From assembly GCA_937872385.1 (NCBI GenBank), contig CALMSO010000084.1:1-44918 (forward strand): DNA of 44,918 bases, given 5' to 3'. The notes below the pieces were generated by a model, which did not search any database, had not been told where the DNA came from, and was given only the letters and a program-made list of their open reading frames with translations. This DNA is from an uncultured Saprospiraceae bacterium. GTDB lineage: Bacteria; Bacteroidota; Bacteroidia; Chitinophagales; Saprospiraceae. The position numbers and the translations under genes were made by a program. Shown piece by piece: positions 23,999 to 33,877 of this stretch. Position 1 is the first letter of the stretch, and every line of letters starts with the position of its first letter.

Positions 23999-26900
23999 TT
24001 ATTTTAGAATAACTAATTTTTCAAAATCACTTTCTCCACTCACGCCAGCGGAGCTGCCTGCGCCGGTGCGCACTTTCACTTTGTAGAGGTACACGCCTCG
24101 GGCCAAGCGGTCGCCAAAGTCATCGCGGCCATCCCATTCGATGCAGTCGCCAAGGCGCAGGGCCCCATCAGAAAACACCGTCTGCTGCAAGGTTTTGACT
24201 AAACGCCCGGAAATGGTAAAAATCTGGATTAGCACGTCCAATTGTTGCCCGGCCATATTATGATCGAACTGAAAACAGGTACGATCGGTGAATGGATTCG
24301 GGTAGTTGAGCACGCGCTCCAAAGCTATTTTGCCAGAAGCGGCAACAAAAAATTCGGTATAGCCCTGCGCGGGGTTGTTGGCTACATCCCAAGCAGATAC
24401 ACGTATTTCGTGGCGGCCTTCAGGCAGATTGAATAAGGGATAGCGCACCGTGCCCCGGCGATAGTCGTCGAGGTCGGATTCGTAGAAATCGTTGAGTAAG
24501 AAAGTATTCTGCGTATTGTTGTTGAGAATGGCTTCGAGGTCGTGCCCGATGCTATTGCCCACTACATTGATGCCGTTTTCATCTTCTAATTTGACGAGCA
24601 AGGTCGGATTTTTGTTGGTAATGCCGCCAAAGATAAAATCCTCGGTATTCATATACACCTCCACATCGGGCCCGCGTGTGTCGGCCACGGCATTGGGGTC
24701 GGTGCCGCCAATGATGACCCGCTCATAATAACCGGTGGCATCGCTCATAGTTGCTTCATTAGCAGCATAATAGCTTACTTTGCCTGGGCCAAACTGGTAG
24801 TTGATATCTCTGGGCACCACGAAGGAAAACTGAAAACGGCCATTATTGACAGAAGCACGCCCCCGAAAAATGATGTTGCGTTGTACCGTAAAATCGAAAG
24901 GTAAGCTGGGGCGGGGGCCGGTGTTGTCTTGCACCAAAGTGGAAGTGACGGCTGCTTTATCAAATACCGTCGGATAGACAATGCCGTTGAAATTAGTCAA
25001 CGGTTGTCCTTGATTATCAGTGAGTTCGCCTTTTACAGTCACACGTTGTAAGGCGCGGATCGTATCCTGCGAAGCCACCGTTACCGGGCGTGCATTGATG
25101 TCGGTAGTGCGTACGCCCATTCGAGGGATAGCTAATTGCAGGGCCGGATCGCCGATGAGGGAAAACTTGCGGGAATTGGTCACGGTGAAAGGATTCGTAT
25201 AACTGTTTTTCGCCAATCGCATCGCGGCTCCTAAGGAGGGATAGTCGCCTGTTTCTTTAGAAAAAAGCTGTTCGAGCGCGGCCTCAGTCAGGCGAGCATT
25301 TTCACTGGCAAACACCGCACGCACCGTAGTGAGCAGTGCAATGGCCCCTCCGCGCGGATTGAGGAGCGTTTCTTCGCCAGCAGTAGTAAAAGTCGGATTG
25401 TCATAGCCCGTAAACGAACAAGTAGCTGTGACAAAAAGCGGCAATTGATCGAAGTTGGTCCAGCTGGTAATGTCGGGAATTTCTAATACCCGCTCCTGCG
25501 CCCAGCCGATTTCGCCGCCGTGGCCGAGGTAGGTAATGGCTAAAATGCCCCGGAAAATGGAGCGATTGATTTCTTCCTTGGCTGCCGGAAAGCGATTGCC
25601 ACCAGAAGCTGCTATTTGCGGAAACGCGTCGAGATAAATTTTATTAACATTCAAAAACGGATTTTCGCGCAGCATTTTATTGGCAATGCGATCGGCGTCG
25701 CGTACGTGAATGTTGTTGTCTTCATCATCACCCACAAATACCATGCGATTGCGCCATTCGCCCAGCGTGGCCGGGTTGGTGTCGTAATGGAGAATTTTGT
25801 TAATAACGCCTTGTGCCTCCATGAGCGACTTGACCGGGAGGCGCCCCACGTCAATGGACATATTACCCACGAGCGGATTGCCCGGATCGGTACCATATAA
25901 TATGGCGTAATAATCGTCGGAAGGAAAGGCAAAAATCGGATTGAGCGATTCGGTTTGATAAGTAGGTAGAAAATTCGTGCCGTTTTTATAAAAATCCTTA
26001 TTGTCGAAAGAGCCATCACCGAGTAACAGTAGATACTGAAAGCGGTTGTTGCGCTCGTAGAGCATGCGAGCAAAGTCGCGGATAGCAGTAGCATCTTGGC
26101 GGCCGGAGGAGAACTCGTTGTAAATCTGGTCAATAGGTGCCAGCGCTACTTCTAAGCTGCTGTGCCGGCGGCGGTGGTCAGCTAAGCGTTGGGCCTCGGG
26201 CAAAAATTCGGGATGATAGACAATGAGCATGTCCACATTGTCAAGTCCGTGCAGGTTTTGGTTAGAAATTCTGCCCACCGGCTGCGGTGTCGGAAAGTCA
26301 AAATTGCGATTGAAAGCCACGAAGGTGCGCAAGGTAGTGGTGCTCACGCCAAAGCGCAAGGTGGAGCCGCTCAAAGTGTACGCCTGATTGCGAGGTGCCA
26401 GCGGTTCGCTGATGTCCCAGACGAGTAGATTCTGGTTGGCATTGTCCAATTGAAAAGTGGTATTCGGATGTGCAAGGCTTTCTATATCTCTGAAAGCCAA
26501 TTGATTGCCTGTCATTATCAACTGGCGGCGCACATTGAGTTGCACAAAATCGAGCCAGCCTTCGCTGCCATCATTAGCACCTGCCGGATGCGGATAGCGC
26601 ACTTGCACGTTCACGTTGGCAGCATTGAGCGTCAGTGGAGTCTCGACGGCAGTACGATGCGCATAGTTTTGCTCATTGTCGCGCTCGCCGCTAAAGGTAG
26701 AAACCGCCGTAGCCGTAGGGCTGGAAAAAGATTGCCCATTGACACTGACCGTAAAGCCCGATCGCTGGAGTGCACGTAGGGCCATTTCTACCCGAAGCTG
26801 GGCCGGAGCACTGCTGATGATGTTTGGAAAATTGAACAGATTGTTGTACGTATATTCGCGGGCATTGCGAAACCAGTCGCCGTACCAACGCTGCCCTGAG

Positions 26901-27895
26901 CCTTGTGCCTTGCCGGTGCGCTGCCCCCAGTCGTAGAGCAGATTGACTTTATCTTCTTCAAAACGAGCAAAATCATTGAAAGCCGAAGACGTAAAGGCGG
27001 TAGCCCCTAATGAAGGCTGCTCCGTGACGCGCCGGCCGTTGCCAGGACTGATTTTTACAAAGTAATAATTGACATCGTCATAAATATTTTTTTGCAAATT
27101 GAATTGCGTACCGCCATCAAATATCCATTTATCGGCACCTTCGGCGTAGAGTAGAATGTAATCGCTGGGGTCGAATTTGCCATCGGCTTCACCCACTACG
27201 AGGACGTGATTTTCAACCAAATCATCCGGCCGCTCCGCTTCGGTGTAGGCGGGCAGCATTCCGCCGCCATTGCCAAAAATCTTGATAGTGCGCGGATCAA
27301 TATTATCTAAATTGCTGATGCCGAGCCTGTTTTTTAAAAAATCGTACGTCAGTTTGTGCATCCCCGTCGCCGATACCGAGAATTTGTAAATTTCTCCATC
27401 GTTCAGCACACTGGTGCGCGTTCCCTCTGGCCCACGCGGCCGAATGACGGGCTGTGGGCTGTGCCGCACCCGCAGTTCTGCCTCTACGAGCCGCTCATAA
27501 CGGCTGCCATTTTTCACAATCGGCACAAAGGAAACCTGTGCGCTGTAGCCCTGGCGGTCGCGGGCCACCTGCGTGACAAAACGGATATTTTCTTCTAAAA
27601 AATCGTCGTCGAGGGTAGCCTGCCTTTCAAATGGCTCGAAGCGAGCGTTGATTATTTCTACCGACAGCGTGCCAGCGGTATTGACCGGAAACTGCCGGAT
27701 CACCCAGGGCAAAGTGGGCATTTCGTCGCTCAGTACTGCATCTGCAAAACGCCAGCGTTCGTAGCTTGTGCCTTCTACTGTCACCGCGCTGGGGAGGGCT
27801 TCCCAGTTTAGGGCAACGCGCAATGCCACCGGTGCTTGAGCACCTATTGAAAAGGCAAAAAACAGGAACAAAAGTGCAAGCGTAACATTTTTCAT
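23999..27895 (-). CDS. porU: type IX secretion system sortase PorU (C25 peptidase family)
   Basis: A 1298-residue gingipain-like protease that removes C-terminal sorting domains at the cell surface. A signal peptide (MKNVTLALLFLFFAFSIGAQ) is followed by a long beta-rich N-terminal part. The C25 catalytic domain has the predicted catalytic pair His792 (ITYLGHGGEIGW) and Cys826 (FVTATCSFTGYDN). After further beta domains the C-terminus resembles a sorting/FlgD-like module (VLNYPNPFTDRTCFQF to GVYLYKVKV). The open frame reaches back to 28000, but the 35 extra residues would hide the signal peptide, so the ATG at 27895 is chosen. It is followed by porV, and a well-formed promoter lies upstream at 28054-28084. 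Confidence 0.93.
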   Translation of the reverse strand: MKNVTLALLFLFFAFSIGAQAPVALRVALNWEALPSAVTVEGTSYERWRFADAVLSDEMPTLPWVIRQFPVNTAGTLSVEIINARFEPFERQATLDDDFLEENIRFVTQVARDRQGYSAQVSFVPIVKNGSRYERLVEAELRVRHSPQPVIRPRGPEGTRTSVLNDGEIYKFSVSATGMHKLTYDFLKNRLGISNLDNIDPRTIKIFGNGGGMLPAYTEAERPDDLVENHVLVVGEADGKFDPSDYILLYAEGADKWIFDGGTQFNLQKNIYDDVNYYFVKISPGNGRRVTEQPSLGATAFTSSAFNDFARFEEDKVNLLYDWGQRTGKAQGSGQRWYGDWFRNAREYTYNNLFNFPNIISSAPAQLRVEMALRALQRSGFTVSVNGQSFSSPTATAVSTFSGERDNEQNYAHRTAVETPLTLNAANVNVQVRYPHPAGANDGSEGWLDFVQLNVRRQLIMTGNQLAFRDIESLAHPNTTFQLDNANQNLLVWDISEPLAPRNQAYTLSGSTLRFGVSTTTLRTFVAFNRNFDFPTPQPVGRISNQNLHGLDNVDMLIVYHPEFLPEAQRLADHRRRHSSLEVALAPIDQIYNEFSSGRQDATAIRDFARMLYERNNRFQYLLLLGDGSFDNKDFYKNGTNFLPTYQTESLNPIFAFPSDDYYAILYGTDPGNPLVGNMSIDVGRLPVKSLMEAQGVINKILHYDTNPATLGEWRNRMVFVGDDEDNNIHVRDADRIANKMLRENPFLNVNKIYLDAFPQIAASGGNRFPAAKEEINRSIFRGILAITYLGHGGEIGWAQERVLEIPDITSWTNFDQLPLFVTATCSFTGYDNPTFTTAGEETLLNPRGGAIALLTTVRAVFASENARLTEAALEQLFSKETGDYPSLGAAMRLAKNSYTNPFTVTNSRKFSLIGDPALQLAIPRMGVRTTDINARPVTVASQDTIRALQRVTVKGELTDNQGQPLTNFNGIVYPTVFDKAAVTSTLVQDNTGPRPSLPFDFTVQRNIIFRGRASVNNGRFQFSFVVPRDINYQFGPGKVSYYAANEATMSDATGYYERVIIGGTDPNAVADTRGPDVEVYMNTEDFIFGGITNKNPTLLVKLEDENGINVVGNSIGHDLEAILNNNTQNTFLLNDFYESDLDDYRRGTVRYPLFNLPEGRHEIRVSAWDVANNPAQGYTEFFVAASGKIALERVLNYPNPFTDRTCFQFDHNMAGQQLDVLIQIFTISGRLVKTLQQTVFSDGALRLGDCIEWDGRDDFGDRLARGVYLYKVKVRTGAGSSAGVSGESDFEKLVILK

Positions 27896-28053
27896 ATCAG
27901 GCTGTTGATAAAGCATGAACAGTAGTGCGCCGATAAATGTGGCAATTTTCTCGTAAAAGAAACGTTGTTTGAATGGTCGTATTGCCTCGGCAAAAGGCAA
28001 GCAGCCGACACATTTTACAGCTGCTGCTGATTGGTTTTTCCGGTTCTTTTTTG

Positions 28054-28084
28054 CAAAATTATCACTTGTATTTTATCAGACAAA
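28054..28084 (-). promoter_or_regulatory. predicted porU promoter
   Basis: TTTG (28084-28081), 19 bases, then TAATTTTG (28061-28054) on the minus strand: an exact match to the Bacteroidota consensus TTTG-N19-TAnnTTTG. The leader would be about 150 bases. An inverted repeat CACTTGT / ACAAGTG (28063-28069 and 28084-28090) brackets the spacer and minus-33 box and could be an operator. Confidence 0.65.
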
Positions 28085-28158
28085 CAAGTGGGCATATTCG
28101 TTCATTTTTAAGAACCCTGAACCATAGACCTTTAAATCATAGACCAATCCACTGACTC

Positions 28159-29169
28159 ATGCACAAATTCATACCAACGAGCGTCATCGCCTTGCTGCTG
28201 AGCCTGCCCGCTTTGTGGGCACAGGACCCCATGTTTTCTCAATTTTATGCAGCACCGCTTCAGCTCAATCCTGCCTTTGCAGGGGTGACCAATGCACCGC
28301 GCTTGTCGCTCAACTATCGCAACCAGTGGGCGCAGATTTCCGGGGGGTACCAAACCTACGCCGCTGCCTACGAGCAATCTATTGAATCGCTCAACAGTGG
28401 CATCGGCATGATAATTATGGCAGATGATGCCATGAATGGCGTTTATCAGACTACTCGCGTGAGCGGCGTCTATGGTTATCGGCTGCAAATTAGCCAGACG
28501 GCTTTCATCAAATTTGGCGTAGAAGCTGGCTTCATTCGCTCTTCTTTAGATTGGAATCGCTTGCAATTCGGCGACCAGATAGACCCTATTGATGGGTTTA
28601 CTGAGCCGCAGAGCGCGGAGCGCCGCCCAGAAAATCTCAATACCATTACACCGGATATTTCCGCCGGATTGCTTATTTATAATGACAAATTTTATGGCGG
28701 CATTGCGGTAAAACATCTCAATAATCCGGATGATAGCTTCTTTCCGGTCAATGAAAATATAGGTGCGGGCATTCCCGTTCACATCAGTGTGCAGGCAGGT
28801 GCAGAATTTGATTTAGGTGGGGGCAATAATCAAAATGGTTCGGCGTTTATATCACCGAATGTGCTCATTGCTCGGCAGGCCGATTTTGTGCAAGCCAATG
28901 TGGGCGCTTACGCCGGTAGCGGCAAGTTCTTTGGTGGATTATGGTATCGGCACACGCTGAGCAATGCAGATGCAGCTATTATTCTCGCCGGTTTTCGGGA
29001 AGGGGCGCTGCGCGTGGGGTACAGCTATGATTTTACGCTATCGCAATTGGCCAATGTCAATCCGGGCGGTACGCACGAAATTTCCATTGCCATCAATTTT
29101 GACGACAGCCGCGAAGCCCGACGCCGTAGCCGCAGCAATTACAACGATTGTTTCAAGATGTTTAAATAA
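28159..29169 (+). CDS. PorP/SprF family type IX secretion membrane protein
   Basis: A 336-residue outer-membrane beta-barrel with a signal peptide (MHKFIPTSVIALLLSLPALW, cut at WAQ-DP). The hallmark start DPMFSQFYAAPLQLNPAFAG is followed by RLSLNYRNQWAQISGGYQTYAAAYEQ. Aromatic strands run through to SQLANVNPGGTHEISIAINF. Members of this family either work with the GldN/PorN-type periplasmic ring or serve as dedicated attachment partners for particular T9SS cargo. Which applies here is not decided by sequence, although its place next to gldJ favours a general role. It diverges from porU across 263 bp and is followed by gldJ 135 bp away. Confidence 0.9.
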   Translation: MHKFIPTSVIALLLSLPALWAQDPMFSQFYAAPLQLNPAFAGVTNAPRLSLNYRNQWAQISGGYQTYAAAYEQSIESLNSGIGMIIMADDAMNGVYQTTRVSGVYGYRLQISQTAFIKFGVEAGFIRSSLDWNRLQFGDQIDPIDGFTEPQSAERRPENLNTITPDISAGLLIYNDKFYGGIAVKHLNNPDDSFFPVNENIGAGIPVHISVQAGAEFDLGGGNNQNGSAFISPNVLIARQADFVQANVGAYAGSGKFFGGLWYRHTLSNADAAIILAGFREGALRVGYSYDFTLSQLANVNPGGTHEISIAINFDDSREARRRSRSNYNDCFKMFK

Positions 29170-29256
29170 ACCCTCTTGCGGGTAGGAAAAAAGTTAAATC
29201 GTTGCAGCATTATAAAAAACAAAGTGCCTCAATCGTTCAAGATGTCAACTTTGAAT

Positions 29257-29264
29257 TATATTTG
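29257..29264 (+). promoter_or_regulatory. predicted minus-7 element for gldJ
   Basis: TATATTTG is an exact TAnnTTTG match 40 bp before the gldJ ATG. A purine-rich AAGAAGGAA (about 29293-29301) lies directly before the start codon. The minus-33 region is weak. Confidence 0.5.
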
Positions 29265-29304
29265 TCAGTCATTTTTCTGAAAAAGAGCAAATAAGAAGGA
29301 ATCC

Positions 29305-30807
29305 ATGGAAAAAATGTTCAAATCAGGTCTTATCCTGCTGGGTGCCGTATTACTATTGGCTGCCTGCAGCAAGAAGGAGCGCTCCTCAACCACCGGTTGG
29401 AAGTACAACGATACCAAGTGGGGCGGCTTCGAAAAACTCGATTATCCCGGCCAGGCTACCGGCCCCAATCTGGTACTGGTGGAGGGGGGTACCTTTACAA
29501 TGGGTGTCACCGAACAAGATGTAACCTACGACTGGGACAACATTCCGCGCCGCGTGACGGTCTCCTCTTTCTACATGGACGAAACCGAAATCTCCAACAT
29601 TGACTATCGAGAATATCTCTACTGGATCAATCGCGTTTTCGGCGAATCCTATCCGGAGGTATATCTGAGCGCCCTGCCCGATACGCTGGTATGGCGCGAA
29701 GAACTTTCGTACAACGAGCCGCTGGTGGAGACATACTTCCGTTTCCCGTCTTATGACGACTACCCGGTGGTGGGTGTCACTTGGTTGCAAGCCAATGAAT
29801 ATTGCAAGTGGCGTACCGACCGCGTGAACGAAATGATGCTCATCGAAAAAGGTATTCTCAATCCGAACATGGAGCAAAAGGACGAAGACAACTTCAATAC
29901 CGAATCCTATCTCGTGGGGCAATACCAGGGCAATGTGCGCAAAAACCTGAAAGACCTCAGCACGGGCGGCGAGCGCTCGGTGCGTTTTGAGGACGGGATT
30001 TTGCTGCCTTCTTATCGTCTGCCAACGGAAGCAGAGTGGGAATATGCGGCATTAGCCTTGCAGGGCAATCGCTCTTCCGAAAAGGATGAACTGATCACCG
30101 ATCGTAGAATTTATCCTTGGAATGGCAATACCGTGCGCTATCAAAAGCGCGATAAGTACCAAGGTATGATGCTCGCTAACTTCAAACGCAGCGGTGGTGA
30201 CTACATGGGCACGGCTGGTGCGCTCAATGACAACGCCTGCCCGACGGCGCCGGTACGTTCCTATTTGCCGAATGACTATGGCCTCTATAACATGGCGGGG
30301 AATGTTAGCGAATGGACTGCCGACCTTTATCGCCCGCTCACCAGCTTGACCCTGCGCGATGTGGAAAACCACGACCTCAACCCCTATCGGGGTGGCAAAT
30401 TCCAACAAAAAGTATTGGATGAAGATGGCAAGCCAGTAGAAAAAGACAGTTTGGGCCGCATCCGCTATCGCTATGTGGAAGACGACGAGGTGGCCAACCG
30501 CGAGAACTATCGCCGAGGCTCTGTGCACAACTACCTCGATGGCGACCAAGAATCGCAGGCTTATTATGATTATGAAATTTCTACTTTAGTGAGCGACAAG
30601 TCGCGCGTTATCAAAGGTGGCTCATGGGCTGACCGTGCTTATTGGCTCTCGCCGGGCACGCGCCGCTTCAAGCAGGAAGACCAGGCCGATCGCACCATTG
30701 GTTTCCGTTGTGCTATGATTCGTGTAGGCTCACCCACTGGCAACGACAAGCCAGGCGGGCACCAGTTCAAGACCAAAACGAGCAGAAAAAAACGCACCAA
30801 GTACTAA
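29305..30807 (+). CDS. gldJ: gliding motility/T9SS lipoprotein GldJ
   Basis: A 500-residue lipoprotein: hydrophobic signal with lipobox LAAC (Cys21), then a formylglycine-generating-enzyme-like (SUMF1) fold used structurally. Motifs in order: LVLVEGGTFTMGVTEQD, IPRRVTVSSFYMDETEISN, YPVVGVTWLQANEYCKWRTDR, RLPTEAEWEYAALA, NMAGNVSEWTADLYR and the closing RVIKGGSWADRAYW with IGFRCAM. TTGWKYNDTKWGGFE and the EQDVTYDWDNIPRRV segment fit GldJ better than its relative GldK/PorK. GldJ is needed in flavobacteria for gliding and for stability of T9SS components. The order porV-porU-gldJ-murF is shared in part with Flavobacterium, which supports the name. A strong terminator follows. Confidence 0.82.
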   Translation: MEKMFKSGLILLGAVLLLAACSKKERSSTTGWKYNDTKWGGFEKLDYPGQATGPNLVLVEGGTFTMGVTEQDVTYDWDNIPRRVTVSSFYMDETEISNIDYREYLYWINRVFGESYPEVYLSALPDTLVWREELSYNEPLVETYFRFPSYDDYPVVGVTWLQANEYCKWRTDRVNEMMLIEKGILNPNMEQKDEDNFNTESYLVGQYQGNVRKNLKDLSTGGERSVRFEDGILLPSYRLPTEAEWEYAALALQGNRSSEKDELITDRRIYPWNGNTVRYQKRDKYQGMMLANFKRSGGDYMGTAGALNDNACPTAPVRSYLPNDYGLYNMAGNVSEWTADLYRPLTSLTLRDVENHDLNPYRGGKFQQKVLDEDGKPVEKDSLGRIRYRYVEDDEVANRENYRRGSVHNYLDGDQESQAYYDYEISTLVSDKSRVIKGGSWADRAYWLSPGTRRFKQEDQADRTIGFRCAMIRVGSPTGNDKPGGHQFKTKTSRKKRTKY

Positions 30808-30832
30808 TTTCTTAGCAATACCGAAACCACCG

Positions 30833-30878
30833 CAGCCTCCATTCCGCAACATTTGCAGCATGGAGGCTGTTTGTTTTT
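30833..30878 (+). terminator. intrinsic terminator after gldJ
   Basis: A perfect 10-bp stem CAGCCTCCAT (30833-30842) / ATGGAGGCTG (30860-30869) with a 17-base loop is followed by TTTGTTTTTA. It should end the porP-gldJ transcript, so murF probably has its own promoter or depends on read-through. Confidence 0.82.
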
Positions 30879-30911
30879 ATTATAGACTGATAAATTTATC
30901 GGAAGTATTTT

Positions 30912-32222
30912 ATGACGATTGACCAACTGTACGACGTCTATTCACAGCACCGCCACATTGTGACTGACTCACGCAAGGCTGGCCCCGATGATTTGTTTTT
31001 TGCCCTCAAAGGTGACCGCTTCGACGGTAATCAATTTGCCCGACAAGCCTTAGCGCAAGGTGCTGCCTACGCCATCGTGGACAACCCAGCCGTATGCACC
31101 GACGAGCGCTACCTGCTCGTGGAAGATGCGCTCCAAGCATTGCAACAATTAGCCCTGCGTTTTCGGCGGCACTTTTCCATTCCGGTGGTGGCTATTGCCG
31201 GCAGCAATGGTAAAACCACTACCAAAGACCTCGTCAGCGCAGTAATGGGCAGCCATTATCCAACGCACTGCACTCAAGGCAACTTCAATAACCACATTGG
31301 AGTGCCGCTCACCTTGCTGGCTATGCCCTTGCATACCGAAATTGCCATCATAGAAATCGGTGCCAATAACATTGGCGAAGTGGATTTCCTCTGCCGCATC
31401 GCCGAGCCTACGCACGGCTTGATTACCAACATCGGCAAGGAACATTTGGAGGGCTTTGGCAGTCTCGAAGGGGTAAAACAGGGCGAATCCGAGTTGTATC
31501 GTTACCTTGCAGAGCACGGCGGGATGGCTTTTATCAATCAGGATGAGGCATTTCTCGAAGCATTGGCTGCTCCGGTGCAAAAGAAGCTTCTCTACGGACA
31601 AAGCGAGGACTTCAGCGCCAATAATCCGGTGTATGAGATACAGTTGGTGGGGGCAGCTCCCTTTGTAAAAGCCGCTTTCATGGATGATGAGGGGCAGATA
31701 ATAACCATTCAGTCGCAACTGTTTGGTAAGTATAATTTTGCTAATATTATGACCGCTATTGTGCTGGGACGCTATTTTAAAGTGCCGCCACACAAAATTA
31801 AGGCTGCCATCGAGCAGTACCGGCCGCGGAGCAATCGCTCCGAAATCAAAACTATTGGTTCGAATACCTTTGTACTCGACGCTTACAATGCCAATCCCAG
31901 TAGCATGGAGCAAGCCATTTGTAGCTTTCGGGAGCTGCCGAGCGAGCATAAAATTGCCATTCTCGGCGAAATGTTAGAGCTTGGCGATGCGGCCCCGACC
32001 GAACATGTGCAAATTGTCGAACTTGCGCTGGCACAGGATTTTGAGCAGGTGGTGCTAGTAGGATCGGGGTTTGAGCAGGTAGCTAAAATGTGGCAAATTC
32101 CTTATTTTCAGAATGTTACAACTCTGAGGCAATGGTTTGAAGGGCAGGCTTTTCAGCAAAGGTATGTTCTATTGAAAGGCTCGCGGGGCGTGCAGTTAGA
32201 AAAAATGCTCGCGGAGGGATAG
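30912..32222 (+). CDS. murF: UDP-N-acetylmuramoyl-tripeptide--D-alanyl-D-alanine ligase
   Basis: A 436-residue Mur ligase that adds D-Ala-D-Ala to the UDP-MurNAc-tripeptide with ATP in the cytoplasm. The N-terminal substrate domain has TDSRKAGPDDLFFALKGDRFDG. The ATP-binding loop AGSNGKTTTK is at about residues 96-105, then GNFNNHIGVPLTLL, EIGANNIGEVDFL and ITNIGKEHLEGFGS. The C-terminal domain has VLDAYNANPSSMEQA and ILGEMLELG. The length is normal. MurF sits next to gldJ in flavobacteria too, as far as I recall. Its substrate is the product of the reaction catalysed by Ddl, so it links in function to the tandem-ligase protein at 2816-6541. Confidence 0.95.
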   Translation: MTIDQLYDVYSQHRHIVTDSRKAGPDDLFFALKGDRFDGNQFARQALAQGAAYAIVDNPAVCTDERYLLVEDALQALQQLALRFRRHFSIPVVAIAGSNGKTTTKDLVSAVMGSHYPTHCTQGNFNNHIGVPLTLLAMPLHTEIAIIEIGANNIGEVDFLCRIAEPTHGLITNIGKEHLEGFGSLEGVKQGESELYRYLAEHGGMAFINQDEAFLEALAAPVQKKLLYGQSEDFSANNPVYEIQLVGAAPFVKAAFMDDEGQIITIQSQLFGKYNFANIMTAIVLGRYFKVPPHKIKAAIEQYRPRSNRSEIKTIGSNTFVLDAYNANPSSMEQAICSFRELPSEHKIAILGEMLELGDAAPTEHVQIVELALAQDFEQVVLVGSGFEQVAKMWQIPYFQNVTTLRQWFEGQAFQQRYVLLKGSRGVQLEKMLAEG

Positions 32223-32366
32223 ATTTTTCGACTTGCCAAAATTATTACACTCCCGAACATATTGTCTGACCACTTCACTAAACTTATTATTCCCACGTAT
32301 CGTTTTTGATGCAGAAGTGTTATTTTTCGCTTTGCAATATATAGCGTACCACCTGAAACTGCTGCG

Positions 32367-33698
32367 ATGAGTCTATTGAAACGTATTTTTGGAAACAATG
32401 AACCGGAAATCATTCCACCCGACATTCGGTTTGGGCGATACAGCGATTCGTACAAAGAATCAGACAACTACGAAGCCTGGGATCAGGCCCTCGATAAATT
32501 TGAGCAAGAGGACTACTTAGACTCTTACCGAGCTTTCTTTCGCTATCTGCGCGACGAGCAGGAGGACAATGTGCGCTGGTGGGACGAAGCCGAGGGCATC
32601 CGGTTTGAACTGTTTCAGGGTTCAAAAAAAATAACCGGGCTGGCAGATGCCAAAAAACTAAAAGCGGAGGCCCGCATTGCACGCTCTACCGAGTTGAATG
32701 TCAACTTTATGCGCCAGCTCATCGAGCGTAATTTTGAACTCAATTACAGCCGCTTTGCCCTCGATGATGACAATAACCTCACCATCGTTTTTGATACTTA
32801 TACCCTCGATGGCTCGCCTTACAAACTCTACTATGCCCTCAAAGAAATAGCCACCAATGCCGACAAACAGGACGATCTGTTGCTCGAAGAATTCAAAGGC
32901 TTGGAGCCGGTGGGCATTACCCATTTGACCGAAATACCAGAGCCGGAAAAAGAAACAAAGTACCATTATATTTGCAATAACACACGGCAGGTGCTGGACG
33001 CCATTGACGGCGAACGGCTTAGCCCAGAGCAGTACCCGGGAGGGATTGCTTATCTTTTGCTCGATTTAGTGTATAAAATTGACTACCTCACCAAGCCCGA
33101 AGGCTACACCATGGAGCTGCTGGAGCGGGTGCACCGGCAGTATTTTGCTAAAGATGACAAAACCACCCAGCAAAAAAATGTGCTGCTCTGCAAGGAGCTG
33201 CGCAAACTGCTCGAACGCCCCAAACCCGATTTCTTTCGAGAAATGTATCGCATCACGGCTACCTTTGGTATTACGACCCCCGTCAACCACGACCGGGTGG
33301 TGAGCATCATTGACGGCGAGCTATTCAACATGGACTGGTACAAGGACAATGGCCACCACAACGTAGCTTTGGCCGTGCCGGGCTACATCGTCGGGTTTTG
33401 TTTGTTCAATTATGCTGTGCCCAAGCCCGTCCGCGACCTGTTTCATTTGTATTTCCGGATCATCGAGTCCGCGTATTTCAAGGAGCTTGGCTTCCAACCC
33501 GATTATTTCGACCCGCAGAAAAATACCTTCAACCGATCCGCTATCCGACGAGCCATCCAGGCGATTGTAGATGAAAATCGGCGGAAGTACAACAAGTTAA
33601 ACCCCTCGCTGGGAATCTTGCGGTACGACTCGCCCGCCGAGTTTGCCCGCTCGTATCTGATGATGATTCGCAATATGGACGCTACAAAAACGGACTAA
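32367..33698 (+). CDS. conserved-looking hypothetical protein
   Basis: A 443-residue soluble acidic protein with no signal peptide; not recognised. The N-terminal 200 residues alternate helices and strands (YEAWDQALDKFEQEDYLDSYRAFF; FALDDDNNLTIVFDTYTLDG) in a way that could fit a secretion-chaperone or YbjN-like fold; this is a weak impression. The C-terminal half is helical (LLCKELRKLLERPKPDFFREMYRI, then RDLFHLYFRIIESAYFKEL). No catalytic motif is seen. It lies 144 bp after murF in the same direction, and its stop is followed within about 50 bases by a class A repeat. It may be restricted to Saprospiria-type bacteria. Confidence 0.75.
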   Translation: MSLLKRIFGNNEPEIIPPDIRFGRYSDSYKESDNYEAWDQALDKFEQEDYLDSYRAFFRYLRDEQEDNVRWWDEAEGIRFELFQGSKKITGLADAKKLKAEARIARSTELNVNFMRQLIERNFELNYSRFALDDDNNLTIVFDTYTLDGSPYKLYYALKEIATNADKQDDLLLEEFKGLEPVGITHLTEIPEPEKETKYHYICNNTRQVLDAIDGERLSPEQYPGGIAYLLLDLVYKIDYLTKPEGYTMELLERVHRQYFAKDDKTTQQKNVLLCKELRKLLERPKPDFFREMYRITATFGITTPVNHDRVVSIIDGELFNMDWYKDNGHHNVALAVPGYIVGFCLFNYAVPKPVRDLFHLYFRIIESAYFKELGFQPDYFDPQKNTFNRSAIRRAIQAIVDENRRKYNKLNPSLGILRYDSPAEFARSYLMMIRNMDATKTD

Positions 33699-33745
33699 AT
33701 AGAATTCAGTGGGTAATGTTATTTTGTTAATTGTTAATTGTTATT

Positions 33746-33832
33746 TGGGAAGGTGAATGGGGTGAATGGGGGAATAGGATAAATAGGGGAATAGGACAAA
33801 TGGGGGAATAGGTTCAGAGAGGTTTAAAGGTT
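33746..33832 (+). repeat. class A purine-rich repeat
   Basis: Units such as GGTGAATGGGG and GGGGGAATAGGATAAATAGG, then AGAGGTTTAAAGGTTGAG, on the coding strand about 50 bp after the stop of the 443-residue gene. Next to it, 33838-33873 is a short direct repeat of CGTCTAAAATCTAT. No gene in the 33699-34039 gap. Confidence 0.7.
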
Positions 33833-33877
33833 GAGCGTGCGTCTAAAATCTATCGTCTAAAATCTATCGTCTATTTA

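Noticed and set aside
27896..28000. 35-codon upstream extension of PorU
   Set aside because: It would bury the clear signal peptide that starts at 27895.
29305..30807. Naming the SUMF1-like lipoprotein GldK/PorK
   Set aside because: The N-terminal segment and the EQDVTYDWDNIPRRV region fit GldJ better, and the neighbours porU, porV and murF match the gldJ locus of flavobacteria.
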